In this document: piece after piece, positions 7,425 through 15,055 of the stretch | Numbering within the stretch: position 1 is the stretch's first letter | Layout: each line of letters starts with the position of its first letter | NCBI GenBank assembly: GCA_002293855.1 | Contig: DBEB01000042.1 | Location: 2,906 to 26,541, forward strand | Direction of reading: 5' to 3' | DNA from: Candidatus Falkowbacteria bacterium UBA917 | GTDB lineage: Bacteria; Patescibacteriota; Patescibacteriia; Patescibacteriales; Patescibacteriaceae | DNA: 23,636 bases | Program-made: the position numbers and the translations under genes | Notes under the pieces: model-generated | Database searches by the model: none | Seen by the model: the letters and a program-made list of their open reading frames with translations, nothing else | What the model was told of the DNA's origin: nothing

Positions 7425-10400
7425 ATGATTAAGTTTTCGATGGTAAAAATAATGGTGGTGATGGCTTTGACACTAGCTCTTATGCTCGGTGCTAGGTCAG
7501 CTTATGCACAACTGGATTTGTGGGGTGATCCACTTGCTGGTCAAGCAGTTGGTCTAGAAGCTTTTCGGGCTTTGGGCTTGGGTAACCGTGATCCGCGAGT
7601 TATTACAGCGGCGATTATTCAGATCGCTTTGGGTTTTCTGGGGGTGATCGCAGTAGTATTGATACTCTATGGTGGTTGGTTGTGGATGAGTGCGGCTGGT
7701 GATGATTCTAAAATAGAAAAGGCTCGGACTTTGATAACTAATGCTGTAATTGGCTTGTTAATTATCTTGTCAGCGTTTGCGATTACGACTTTTGTACTCA
7801 GAGCCTTGATGAGGGCGACTGGTGGCCCGGAAACTACTAAAAGTAGTAATTTATCAACGTCTTGCTCGCCGAATGGTGCGAGTCTGGCCTGTGGTTGTGG
7901 CGGTGTAAAGGTTTGTAGTGATGGAGCTTGGTCCGAGTGTATGGGTTCTGATTGTTCAGATGCTGCTCGTGGTCGACGTTTTTGTGACGCTAATCCTCTA
8001 ACTAGACCGATGTGTGAGGCTAAGGATTCCCTGTGTGGTGAGGAGCAGTTTTGTAACGCTAGTGATTGTCGTTGTAGTCCAAAGGCTGGTTATGGTGAAG
8101 CTTGTGATGCTGATAGTTCTTTGCCAAGTTGCCAAGCTGACGACAAGCGTTGTGGTATGGGACTGAAATGTGAAGTTGATAAAGGTTGTGTCTGTGTAGG
8201 TGAGCCGATTATTCAATCGCTATCACCAGCAGGTGGTTTTTGTCAGGGCGATACTAATAAGGCTTGTAGTAGTAATAATGATTGTGCTGGCCTCAATCCT
8301 AACAAATGTGATTTGACAACTCCTAATGCGGCAGTCGGTAACTTGATGACGATCAGTGGTTTGTATTTTTTGCCTTATGATCCGGCTGTCAGCAAAGTTT
8401 ATTTCTATGACGGGGCGGGGTTGACTCTAGAAGCTAAGCTCGCTTCAGCTGTAAATATTAATTGTAAACAAGAAGAAGCGTGGACTGATCGTCAGATTAT
8501 TGTGGTGGTGCCGGCTGGTGCTAAAAATGGTGTCGTTAAGGTGGTGGCAACCAATGGTAGCGATCAAACTGACAACGCCAGTGGTTATAAGGGGCAATTG
8601 GTAATTAACACTTTGGTTAGACCTGGTCTGTGTCAGGTTGATCCGGAGTCTGGCAAGTTTGATGCCAGTATTAATTATTATGGTACTAACTTGGCGACGA
8701 GTGATGCTTATTTTGGGTCCCTAGCTAGTCCGATTAAGGCTGATGGTCAGAGCTTTGCTAATAATGACAGTGGTTTTGCGGCAGTGCCAAATATTCAAGC
8801 TAGCTTAACTAGTACTTTTGTTCGCAAATTGAGCAATGGTCTGGCTAGTAATTATTTACAATTTAAAAAAGAAGAAGACGAAGCTCTTGATCCGGTGATT
8901 GTTAGCTTTGAACCAAGCACGGCAAATGCCGGAGCCTATGTAACGATTCGTGGTCGTGGCTTTGGATTGGGTCGAGAGTTTGATAGTACGGTGTACTTTG
9001 GTGATACTGAAGCTGATTTTGTTTTCCCGCCAGAGTGCGCTTCGAGCATCTGGAGCACTAGTCAGGTGGTGGTTAAAGTGCCAAAAAATTTGAATGATCA
9101 ACAGGCTTATGCTCTCAAGATTAAGGTTGGTGACAAAGAAGCAGCGGCGGCGGAGAGTTTTGTTTATAATAAAGACTTAGCTTTAGCTCCTAGTCTCTGT
9201 AAGATTGATCCGATTTTTGCTCAGCCAAATGAAGTAATTAGCTTGTGGGGTGAGTATTTTGACGCTAGTAACCAGTTTAGTAAGGTACGTTTTTATTATA
9301 ATCAAGATCAGAGTGGACGAGCCTTGGAGCAATGGCGTTTTGGTGCTGTTAATAAAGCTGACTTCATTAAAACTACGATTCCAAGTGCGAGTTTAACTGG
9401 TCCGGTCTATGTGGTAAAAAAAGATCCGGAACTAGTTGGTAATGGTTTGAATTTGAATATTGGTCAGTGTGTTCGTGATGAACAGTGTGGAGCAGCTCAG
9501 GTTTGCTGTCCGCAAGGTACGACGGCAGCCGGCAGATGTAAGGCTTCGGCTGATGAGTGTTATGGTGGCAGTGATAGTTGTGTCTTTGAATGGGACTTTA
9601 GTACCGGTACCAATAACGGTTGTCCGGTGAATACTCCTAATCTCTGTGACGATAATCGATGTTGTGCTAGTAGTTGTCAGGATAATGGCAATGGTCAGAG
9701 TTTTTGTGGTGATACCGATGGTGGTGATGGTGGTCCTGGTGGTGGCGATGATGATGGTGGTCCTGACGATGGTGGTGGACCTGGTGATGATAAAGATCCT
9801 GACGATGGTGGTGATGACTGGAATGGTAAAGATCCAATTCCTTGTGATAGTGACAAGAGAACGGCTAAATGTGATAAAGATAATGATCTGTGCCAAACTA
9901 AGATGGGTGATTTGTCAGCTTTTTGTAATGAACGCTGTATTTGTGAGATGCCACCAGTTGATGACAAGACTAGAATTAAGCTTGAGGATTATGGTCCAGA
10001 AGGAGAGCAAATTTGTCGCAATACTTTGATCTGGGTTAATTTTGATCGCTTGATGAATGTTGATAGCTTTAATAACAATGCGATGTTGATTGGTGACTAC
10101 GGTGATCAGGCTTGTCCAGAAGGCACAGCACTACTGGCTGTTAATAATCGTAATGGTCAATCGGAAGCTTGGTATAGTCAGTGGTGGAAAAAAATTAATC
10201 AAGTTTGGCAGTCTTTGTTACCAGAGAGCGCCTCAGCTGATGATGGTGCTAGTAATTATTGTCTAGTACAGACTAGGGCTCGGGATATGGAAACCAGTTT
10301 GGAGGGGGTTAAAAAAAGTCGTATTTTACTGGAAACAAAAACTGTGCTCAGTCCAGATACTAAGTACTACGTTATAATAAGGGGTGATGAGTTTTTGAAC

Positions 10401-11828
10401 GGCAGTACCGGTGTTAAGGATTTGGCTGGTTTGGGTTTTAGAGGTGATAATAAAACTGAGCCCCTGATAGCTAGTTTTAATGGCTTACAGTACGGCAATG
10501 CTCAGATTTGGCAATTTAAAACTGGCCAAGAACTGTGTACGATTGAGAAGGTAGAAATTGAGCCAGCTCAAGCAGTATTTGCGGCGCCAAATCAATTAGC
10601 AACAATGCTCGCTCTTGCTAAGTCCAAGGATGGTCAGCCTTTGGTTAGTACGGCTTTGTATAGTTTTTACTGGTCTAATTGGTTGGTAGAAAATCCGGAG
10701 CTTGCTCGTCTCGAGACAGAAGATTTATCCGATGGTCAGGGCTTGTCACCGCTAGCGCGAGTGATTGCTGGTTCAAAAATGGATGGTCGGACAGTAGCAA
10801 GGGCAACAGTTAAAATTGACTATGATGGCCTGTCAGTGGTGTCCAGATCGGGAGAGACAAAGTCGGGTAATGGTCAGTTGATATTTTTCTATTGTGCTAA
10901 TCCTTGGCCACCAAGGAAGGCTAGTCCAGCTAATTGGCCGATTGGCTGGTGGGATGATATTAACAATAATCCAACGGCGGCTTGTGATGTGGGTGATGGT
11001 AATTGTCTGGCGAATGACTTTCAGATTTATTATTGTCGTGACCGAGCACAACTTGGCACAATAGACGACTTGCCGCCACTAGCTAGTGATCCGGTGGTGA
11101 GGGCTAATTATTTCTTTGGTAGTGGTAACCAGACGACTGAGGTCTTGAAGGATATCTATTTCTTTAGAGGTCTAAGGCCAGTGCCACCAACAACGATGGA
11201 GATTAGTAATGACTTAACTAGTCAATTGGGTGCGGCGGTGTTGGTTAATTTTGCTGCGATTGGTAAATTTGATCAGTATAAAGTTTATTATGGTCAGGAG
11301 AGCGGTAAATATACTAATTTTGTCGTGGTTGATAGAAAGGATCAAGCTGAACAACTGTCGGTGAGAATTGGTGGTTTTGTGAATGGTCGCAAGTATTATT
11401 TTAATATCACTAGTGTGGGTGAGTTTAATGTTGAGTCTAGCTTTGCTCAGGAACAAGAATTTACAGTTTTGGATATAGTAGCTCCGCTGGCTAGAGATGA
11501 TAAGTTTGGACAAGCGCCAGTAGTGACTAGTGTCAAAGTTGATCTGCGAGAATCAGCTAATAAAAAAATTATAATGACTTGGCTTAAAGAATATACTGAT
11601 GTGGCTGGCTATAAACTTAGCTATGGTCCTAATCGGCAAGCAGCTGTGGAGCTCAAATTGGGTTTGCGTGGTGATTATGTGATTAAGTCTTTGAATAATC
11701 TGGATAATCAAGATTACTATGTGAATTTATCAGCTTTTGATAAGTCGGGTAATCAAGGTCTGCCAGTTACTTATTTGTGTCAAAAATCTTGTGCAGGAGT
11801 TTGTGATTGTGAGAGGCAGAGTAACTAA
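7425..11828 (+). CDS. Giant Cys-rich exported protein with the same pilin-like anchor, IPT/TIG-like and FN3-like domains
   Basis: 1467 aa. A signal peptide (cleavage likely after SAYA, residue 28) is followed by the two-helix pilin-like anchor (helices about 61-90 and 106-127). Over about 99 positions this anchor is roughly three-quarters identical by eye to that of the preceding gene. A Cys-rich segment follows (about 143-265, with CxC and CxxxxxC spacings). Several IPT/TIG-like beta domains lie at about 263-390, 395-480, 485-580 and 585-680 (for example FEPSTANAGAYVTIRGRGFG). A second Cys-rich block is at about 685-765. An Asp/Gly/Pro low-complexity stretch (about 763-803) precedes a Big_5-like domain (from about 845) and two FN3-like domains near the end (about 1255-1350 and 1362-1450). 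The C-terminus is Cys-rich (CQKSCAGVCDC) with no sorting signal or extra transmembrane helix. The start is one base after the upstream stop, implying coupling. Domain calls are by eye. Confidence 0.8.
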   Translation: MIKFSMVKIMVVMALTLALMLGARSAYAQLDLWGDPLAGQAVGLEAFRALGLGNRDPRVITAAIIQIALGFLGVIAVVLILYGGWLWMSAAGDDSKIEKARTLITNAVIGLLIILSAFAITTFVLRALMRATGGPETTKSSNLSTSCSPNGASLACGCGGVKVCSDGAWSECMGSDCSDAARGRRFCDANPLTRPMCEAKDSLCGEEQFCNASDCRCSPKAGYGEACDADSSLPSCQADDKRCGMGLKCEVDKGCVCVGEPIIQSLSPAGGFCQGDTNKACSSNNDCAGLNPNKCDLTTPNAAVGNLMTISGLYFLPYDPAVSKVYFYDGAGLTLEAKLASAVNINCKQEEAWTDRQIIVVVPAGAKNGVVKVVATNGSDQTDNASGYKGQLVINTLVRPGLCQVDPESGKFDASINYYGTNLATSDAYFGSLASPIKADGQSFANNDSGFAAVPNIQASLTSTFVRKLSNGLASNYLQFKKEEDEALDPVIVSFEPSTANAGAYVTIRGRGFGLGREFDSTVYFGDTEADFVFPPECASSIWSTSQVVVKVPKNLNDQQAYALKIKVGDKEAAAAESFVYNKDLALAPSLCKIDPIFAQPNEVISLWGEYFDASNQFSKVRFYYNQDQSGRALEQWRFGAVNKADFIKTTIPSASLTGPVYVVKKDPELVGNGLNLNIGQCVRDEQCGAAQVCCPQGTTAAGRCKASADECYGGSDSCVFEWDFSTGTNNGCPVNTPNLCDDNRCCASSCQDNGNGQSFCGDTDGGDGGPGGGDDDGGPDDGGGPGDDKDPDDGGDDWNGKDPIPCDSDKRTAKCDKDNDLCQTKMGDLSAFCNERCICEMPPVDDKTRIKLEDYGPEGEQICRNTLIWVNFDRLMNVDSFNNNAMLIGDYGDQACPEGTALLAVNNRNGQSEAWYSQWWKKINQVWQSLLPESASADDGASNYCLVQTRARDMETSLEGVKKSRILLETKTVLSPDTKYYVIIRGDEFLNGSTGVKDLAGLGFRGDNKTEPLIASFNGLQYGNAQIWQFKTGQELCTIEKVEIEPAQAVFAAPNQLATMLALAKSKDGQPLVSTALYSFYWSNWLVENPELARLETEDLSDGQGLSPLARVIAGSKMDGRTVARATVKIDYDGLSVVSRSGETKSGNGQLIFFYCANPWPPRKASPANWPIGWWDDINNNPTAACDVGDGNCLANDFQIYYCRDRAQLGTIDDLPPLASDPVVRANYFFGSGNQTTEVLKDIYFFRGLRPVPPTTMEISNDLTSQLGAAVLVNFAAIGKFDQYKVYYGQESGKYTNFVVVDRKDQAEQLSVRIGGFVNGRKYYFNITSVGEFNVESSFAQEQEFTVLDIVAPLARDDKFGQAPVVTSVKVDLRESANKKIIMTWLKEYTDVAGYKLSYGPNRQAAVELKLGLRGDYVIKSLNNLDNQDYYVNLSAFDKSGNQGLPVTYLCQKSCAGVCDCERQSN

Positions 11829-11858
11829 GTGACTTGTAAATATTAGTCTCGCCAAGGT

Positions 11859-11887
11859 TTGTGATGGGCTTGCTGTTGTGCTATAAT
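11859..11887 (+). promoter_or_regulatory. Extended -10 promoter before the calcium-repeat membrane protein genes
   Basis: TTGTGA, 17 bases, then TGC-TATAAT (perfect -10 with the extended TGn motif). The predicted start is near 11894, about 28 nt before the ATG at 11922. The remainder of the 11829-11921 gap shows no convincing terminator for the upstream surface gene. Confidence 0.75.
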
Positions 11888-11921
11888 CAGATGGTTAGAA
11901 ACTTGTGGTTTAATTTTGACT

Positions 11922-12701
11922 ATGTTTGATAATTATCCGCCTGGTGTTAGTCCGGCGAATAGCTCTAGCCCTAAGCCGGTGGTGGATATCTATGCTGGTT
12001 TGGCGCAAGCTCCAGCTGTAGCTGGCTCGCAATTGTCTCAACCAGCTAATCAGAGTGCTTATGCCAATCTACCACCGATGGAGCCAGAGCAAGGTGGTGG
12101 TAGTTTGAAATTTTTGGTGATCGGTTTGGTGACTTTGGTTTTAGCTTTGGGTGGAGCTGTGATTGCCTATCAAATGGTTTTGAAGCCAAAGTTTAGTAGT
12201 GTGGCACCAGTGGTAGAATTGTCGACTGAACCGGTAGTAACTGAAGAATCTTTGGAGGATTTTCCGATTGTTAGTTCAACGGATAGTGCTGATACGCAAA
12301 TTGTTTATACTAGCGCCAGTAGCTCGGCGACTAGTAGTTTGGATCTGCCCAATGAGCTGGGTACTAGTAGTTCTAGTGCTGTAGTTGCTCAGATGGTAGC
12401 TCAGGATACTGATGCTGATGGTCTCTCTGATGATCTGGAACTGCTCAAAGGTACCAATAAAAATGTTAGCGATACTGATGGTGACACTTTGTCCGATGCC
12501 GAAGAAATTAATAGTCATCAAACTGATCCCCTGAAGAGTGATACGGATGGTGATGGCTTGACTGATGCTGAGGAAATTAATAAGTACCAAACCAAAGCGC
12601 TACAAGCTGATACTGACAGTGATGGTTTTAGTGATGGTCAAGAGGTCAAAAATAATTATAATCCCCTAGGATCAGGCCGACTTATTGCGCCTAAAGCTTA
12701 A
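11922..12701 (+). CDS. Single-pass membrane protein with thrombospondin type-3 calcium repeats
   Basis: 259 aa from the ATG at 11922; an in-frame TTG two codons earlier (11916) is less likely. A Pro/Ser-rich N-terminal segment contains the motif VDIYA (residues 21-25). One transmembrane helix follows at about 62-88 (LKFLVIGLVTLVLALGGAVI), then a Ser/Thr-rich stalk. Four Asp-rich repeats (DTDADGLSDDLE, DTDGDTLSDAEE, DTDGDGLTDAEE, DTDSDGFSDGQE) start at about residue 162 and recur every 22-23 residues. These match the calcium-binding loops of thrombospondin type-3 repeats. There is no cleavable signal peptide, so the likely topology is N-in with the repeats outside. The next gene starts 7 bases downstream and has the same layout, so they probably act together. 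Function is unknown; a calcium-dependent surface or envelope role is inference. Confidence 0.82.
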   Translation: MFDNYPPGVSPANSSSPKPVVDIYAGLAQAPAVAGSQLSQPANQSAYANLPPMEPEQGGGSLKFLVIGLVTLVLALGGAVIAYQMVLKPKFSSVAPVVELSTEPVVTEESLEDFPIVSSTDSADTQIVYTSASSSATSSLDLPNELGTSSSSAVVAQMVAQDTDADGLSDDLELLKGTNKNVSDTDGDTLSDAEEINSHQTDPLKSDTDGDGLTDAEEINKYQTKALQADTDSDGFSDGQEVKNNYNPLGSGRLIAPKA

Positions 12702-12708
12702 GTGATCT

Positions 12709-14199
12709 ATGCCAGATATCAATAATACTATTAAGCCTGAGTCAAACCAATCGACAGTTATGCCGGCACCAGTAACTAATTCAGCTGACAGCGGCTCAGT
12801 GGTTCAGGCTCAGGAACCAACTCCACCAGTTGCTTCAGCGATGAAGCAGGCTTGGAATGATTTGGATAAAACTGATCAGATTAAACAGGGTAGTGATGAT
12901 CTCAAAAATGCTATTATCGGCATCGCCGGTACCAAACCAACCAAGCAGGAAAATGTGGATATTTATGCTATGCCAAAGGAGTTCCAGAAGCATAATACAG
13001 TGGCTGGTAGTAGTGGTTCTTTGGGTTTGATAATGATGTCCGGTGCTTTGTTACTGCTTTTGATTGTTGGTAGTGGAGCGGTGCTTTATTATCTCAAGCC
13101 TGATTTGCTTGCTAGTATGACGGGTATGACGATTAAAGGTACTGAGGAGACTGTGACTCCTCCGGTGCAGACAGTTGTCGAAACGCCAGTAATCGCCCAA
13201 GAGCCAGTGGTGACTAGTACTTTGGAGATTGCTACTAGTACAGAAGATTTGATGGCTAGCTCGACACCGGCTAAGGATGTTTATTTGGCTTATAACATTG
13301 AACTCGCTCGAGTAAATACTTTTGCTGATTATTTTAATCTGATTAATAAATACGGCAGTGCTCGTCGAGTACAACAAATTGAAGCTGAGAAGTTGCTCGC
13401 TGATGTGACTAGTGACAAAGGTATGTCAACTGTAGTCAATCTAAAGAAGTCTATTCCACTCCTAGATCCTCTAGCCAAGATTGTTGATAAGGTAGAAGAT
13501 AAGTTGGCTAGTTTAGAGGTTGCTTTGCCTGATAATGAGTCAAAGGGAACTGTGGATATGATTTGGGAGAATAATGCTTGGAAATTAGACAATGAAAACT
13601 GGCAACTCGCAGTCAAAGAAGAAGCGGTGACCTATACGAGCGGTCAGGATCGTGACAATGATGGTCTGAGTGACAGAGAAGAAGATCTATTTGCTAGTAA
13701 CAAAGAGAGTTCTGATTCGGATGCTGATGGTTACTCGGATGCAGTAGAAGTGGCTGGTTTATATGATCCTAATAAAAAATCAGCAAAGTTAATTGATAGC
13801 GGTAAGTTTACGACTTATTTGGCTGATGATGGAGCTTATTCTTTGATTCGCTCGAGTGAATGGTCACAATCCAAAGATAATAACGATAATTCAGTTAATT
13901 TCCACAGTAAAGATGACCATGTTATTAAAATCAGTACAATTTTGAACTTTGATAAACTAAGCCTAGATGAGCTTTATCTCAAGCAACTTGGCTTGGTTCA
14001 GATTGACAGTGGGGCTAGAATGACTAATGATACTTGGACTGGTATTATGAGTCCTGATGGACTCCGTCTCTATCTAGTGTCGAAGCTCGATACTAGCAAG
14101 TATTATGTGCTTGAGTACAAAGTACCAGCTAATACTAGTGTTTTGGAATATAAGGCCTTGCTCGGAGCAATGATTAAGAGCTTGGTGATCAAGAAATAG
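12709..14199 (+). CDS. Single-pass membrane protein with NTF2-like and calcium-repeat segments
   Basis: 496 aa. A hydrophilic N-terminus (1-100) carries VDIYA (83-87), the same motif as in the upstream protein. One transmembrane helix lies at about 104-129 (LGLIMMSGALLLLLIVGSGA), followed by a Thr/Val/Pro-rich stalk (about 132-180). A helical then mixed region (about 185-310, ending MIWENNAWKLDNENW) resembles NTF2-like or DUF4878-type extracellular domains; this is weakly supported. Two Asp-rich calcium-type loops follow (DRDNDGLSDREE and DSDADGYSDAVE, about 315-350). The last 130 residues (FTTYLADDGAYSLIRSSEWS...) look like a compact alpha/beta domain of unknown family. The gene starts 7 bases after the previous stop, and ybeY starts 3 bases after its own stop, so all appear to be in one transcript. 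No Shine-Dalgarno site. Confidence 0.8.
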   Translation: MPDINNTIKPESNQSTVMPAPVTNSADSGSVVQAQEPTPPVASAMKQAWNDLDKTDQIKQGSDDLKNAIIGIAGTKPTKQENVDIYAMPKEFQKHNTVAGSSGSLGLIMMSGALLLLLIVGSGAVLYYLKPDLLASMTGMTIKGTEETVTPPVQTVVETPVIAQEPVVTSTLEIATSTEDLMASSTPAKDVYLAYNIELARVNTFADYFNLINKYGSARRVQQIEAEKLLADVTSDKGMSTVVNLKKSIPLLDPLAKIVDKVEDKLASLEVALPDNESKGTVDMIWENNAWKLDNENWQLAVKEEAVTYTSGQDRDNDGLSDREEDLFASNKESSDSDADGYSDAVEVAGLYDPNKKSAKLIDSGKFTTYLADDGAYSLIRSSEWSQSKDNNDNSVNFHSKDDHVIKISTILNFDKLSLDELYLKQLGLVQIDSGARMTNDTWTGIMSPDGLRLYLVSKLDTSKYYVLEYKVPANTSVLEYKALLGAMIKSLVIKK

Positions 14200-14202
14200 C
14201 TC

Positions 14203-14628
14203 ATGGCAGTAGAAGTTTACAACAAAACCAAGGCCCAGATTAATTTGGCTTTAGTGGAGACAGTCACTAAGGCCTTTTTAAAGTTTTATAAAAAATCTAA
14301 GCTCGATACAGTCATTGTCTTTATTGGTGATAAGGAGATGCAAGAGATGAATAAGGCTTATCGGCATAAGGATAAGGTGACGGATGTCTTGTCATTTACG
14401 GAAACTGATAACGAAGAGCCACAGCCTGATTTGCTGGGTCAGATCTTTATTGATTATAATCAAATCAAACGTCAGGCGAAGGAATTTTCACAAAGTGATG
14501 AAGAAGAGCTGGTATTTATTTTGGTCCATGGCTTATTGCATCTCCTCGGCTATGATGATAGCACTGAGGAAGAGGCTCAAGTGATGGAGGATTTGGGTAA
14601 GGCTTTTATTAAAAAATTTAAATTCTAA
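14203..14628 (+). CDS. ybeY: Endoribonuclease YbeY (rRNA maturation factor) with an altered metal ligand
   Basis: 141 aa, the usual length for this family. YbeY is a metal-dependent RNase linked to 16S rRNA 3' maturation and ribosome quality control. The conserved N-terminal block NKAYRHKDKVTDVLSF (50-65) is intact, including the conserved arginine. The zinc motif normally reads HGxLHLxGYDH; here it is HGLLHLLGYDD, so H109 and H113 are kept but the third ligand (residue 119) is Asp. The codon is unambiguous (GAT GAT, 14554-14559). Aspartate can still bind metal, so activity is possible. The gene is tightly packed between the membrane-protein gene (3 bases) and dgkA (1 base), as YbeY-DgkA pairs often are. 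Confidence 0.93.
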   Translation: MAVEVYNKTKAQINLALVETVTKAFLKFYKKSKLDTVIVFIGDKEMQEMNKAYRHKDKVTDVLSFTETDNEEPQPDLLGQIFIDYNQIKRQAKEFSQSDEEELVFILVHGLLHLLGYDDSTEEEAQVMEDLGKAFIKKFKF

Positions 14629-14629
14629 T

Positions 14630-14983
14630 ATGTTACGCTTGCGACGTTTGATGAAGAGTTTTGGCTATGCTAGGCGAGGACTAGTCAAGGTGGCTAAAGA
14701 GGAGCAGAATTTTCGCTTGGAATTGCTGGCAGGACTAGCGGTCGTGGTGCTGGGACTGTATCTGCGGATTAGTTATCAAGATTGGGCTATTTTGATTTTG
14801 GCGATTGGGTTGGTGCTGTGTCTCGAGATTGTGAATACCGTGGCGGAGCTGATTAGTGATGCGGTGCAGCCTAAACTTAGTCAATATGCTAAGCATATTA
14901 AGGATATAGTGGCAGCGGGAGTTTTGGTGGCGGCTGGGGTGGCGGCAGTAGTAGGGGTGACTGTATTTAGTCACTATTTTTAA
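14630..14983 (+). CDS. dgkA: Diacylglycerol/undecaprenol kinase family membrane protein
   Basis: 117 aa integral membrane kinase. Family members phosphorylate undecaprenol (Gram-positive type) or diacylglycerol using ATP; the substrate cannot be decided from sequence. An amphipathic N-terminus (SFGYARRGLVKVAKEEQNFRLEL) is followed by three hydrophobic helices at about 33-48, 51-72 and 88-115. The active-site region EIVNTVAELISDAVQP corresponds to the family's E-x-x-N-T-x-x-E...D signature, and KHIKDIVAAGVL to its K-DxaAgaVl motif. It starts one base after the ybeY stop, indicating translational coupling, and ends the transcript that begins with the calcium-repeat genes. The ftsA promoter follows immediately. 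Confidence 0.9.
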   Translation: MLRLRRLMKSFGYARRGLVKVAKEEQNFRLELLAGLAVVVLGLYLRISYQDWAILILAIGLVLCLEIVNTVAELISDAVQPKLSQYAKHIKDIVAAGVLVAAGVAAVVGVTVFSHYF

Positions 14984-15026
14984 AATAATAGCTTCTAGAT
15001 CTTGTTTGCCAGTTGGGCTATTATTT
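14983..15026. repeat. 10-bp inverted repeat between dgkA and ftsA
   Basis: AAATAATAGC (14983-14992) and GCTATTATTT (15017-15026) are perfect inverted arms separated by 24 bases. The right arm lies between the -35 and -10 boxes of the ftsA promoter. It could be a weak terminator of the upstream transcript or an operator for ftsA. No clear T-run follows. Confidence 0.4.
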
Positions 15027-15034
15027 AGTATAAT
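15006..15034 (+). promoter_or_regulatory. Promoter for ftsA
   Basis: TTGCCA (5/6), a 17-base spacer, then a perfect TATAAT. The predicted start is near 15041, leaving a leader of only about 15 nt before the ATG and no Shine-Dalgarno site. Confidence 0.8.
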
Positions 15035-15055
15035 GAGCAAATAAATAGATTAACT

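Noticed and set aside
9715..9830. Tandem DNA repeat or CRISPR-like array
   Set aside because: Units are irregular, there are no spacers, and the reading frame codes an Asp/Gly/Pro linker.
9432..9967. Long minus-strand frames opposite the giant surface gene
   Set aside because: Thr/Ile- or Pro/Ser-rich translations are mirror images of the GGTGGTGAT-type repeats and have no promoter or domain.
9646..10029. 127-aa plus-strand open frame inside the giant surface gene
   Set aside because: It overlaps the Asp/Gly-coding repeat in another frame, gives Val/Met-rich low-complexity sequence, and the main frame is clearly real.
11916..11921. TTG start for the calcium-repeat protein
   Set aside because: An ATG two codons later fits as well; nothing favours the rarer codon.
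14203..14628. YbeY as a pseudogene because of the His to Asp change
   Set aside because: The frame is intact, all other conserved blocks are present and the gene is tightly packed in an operon; a single ligand change is not enough.
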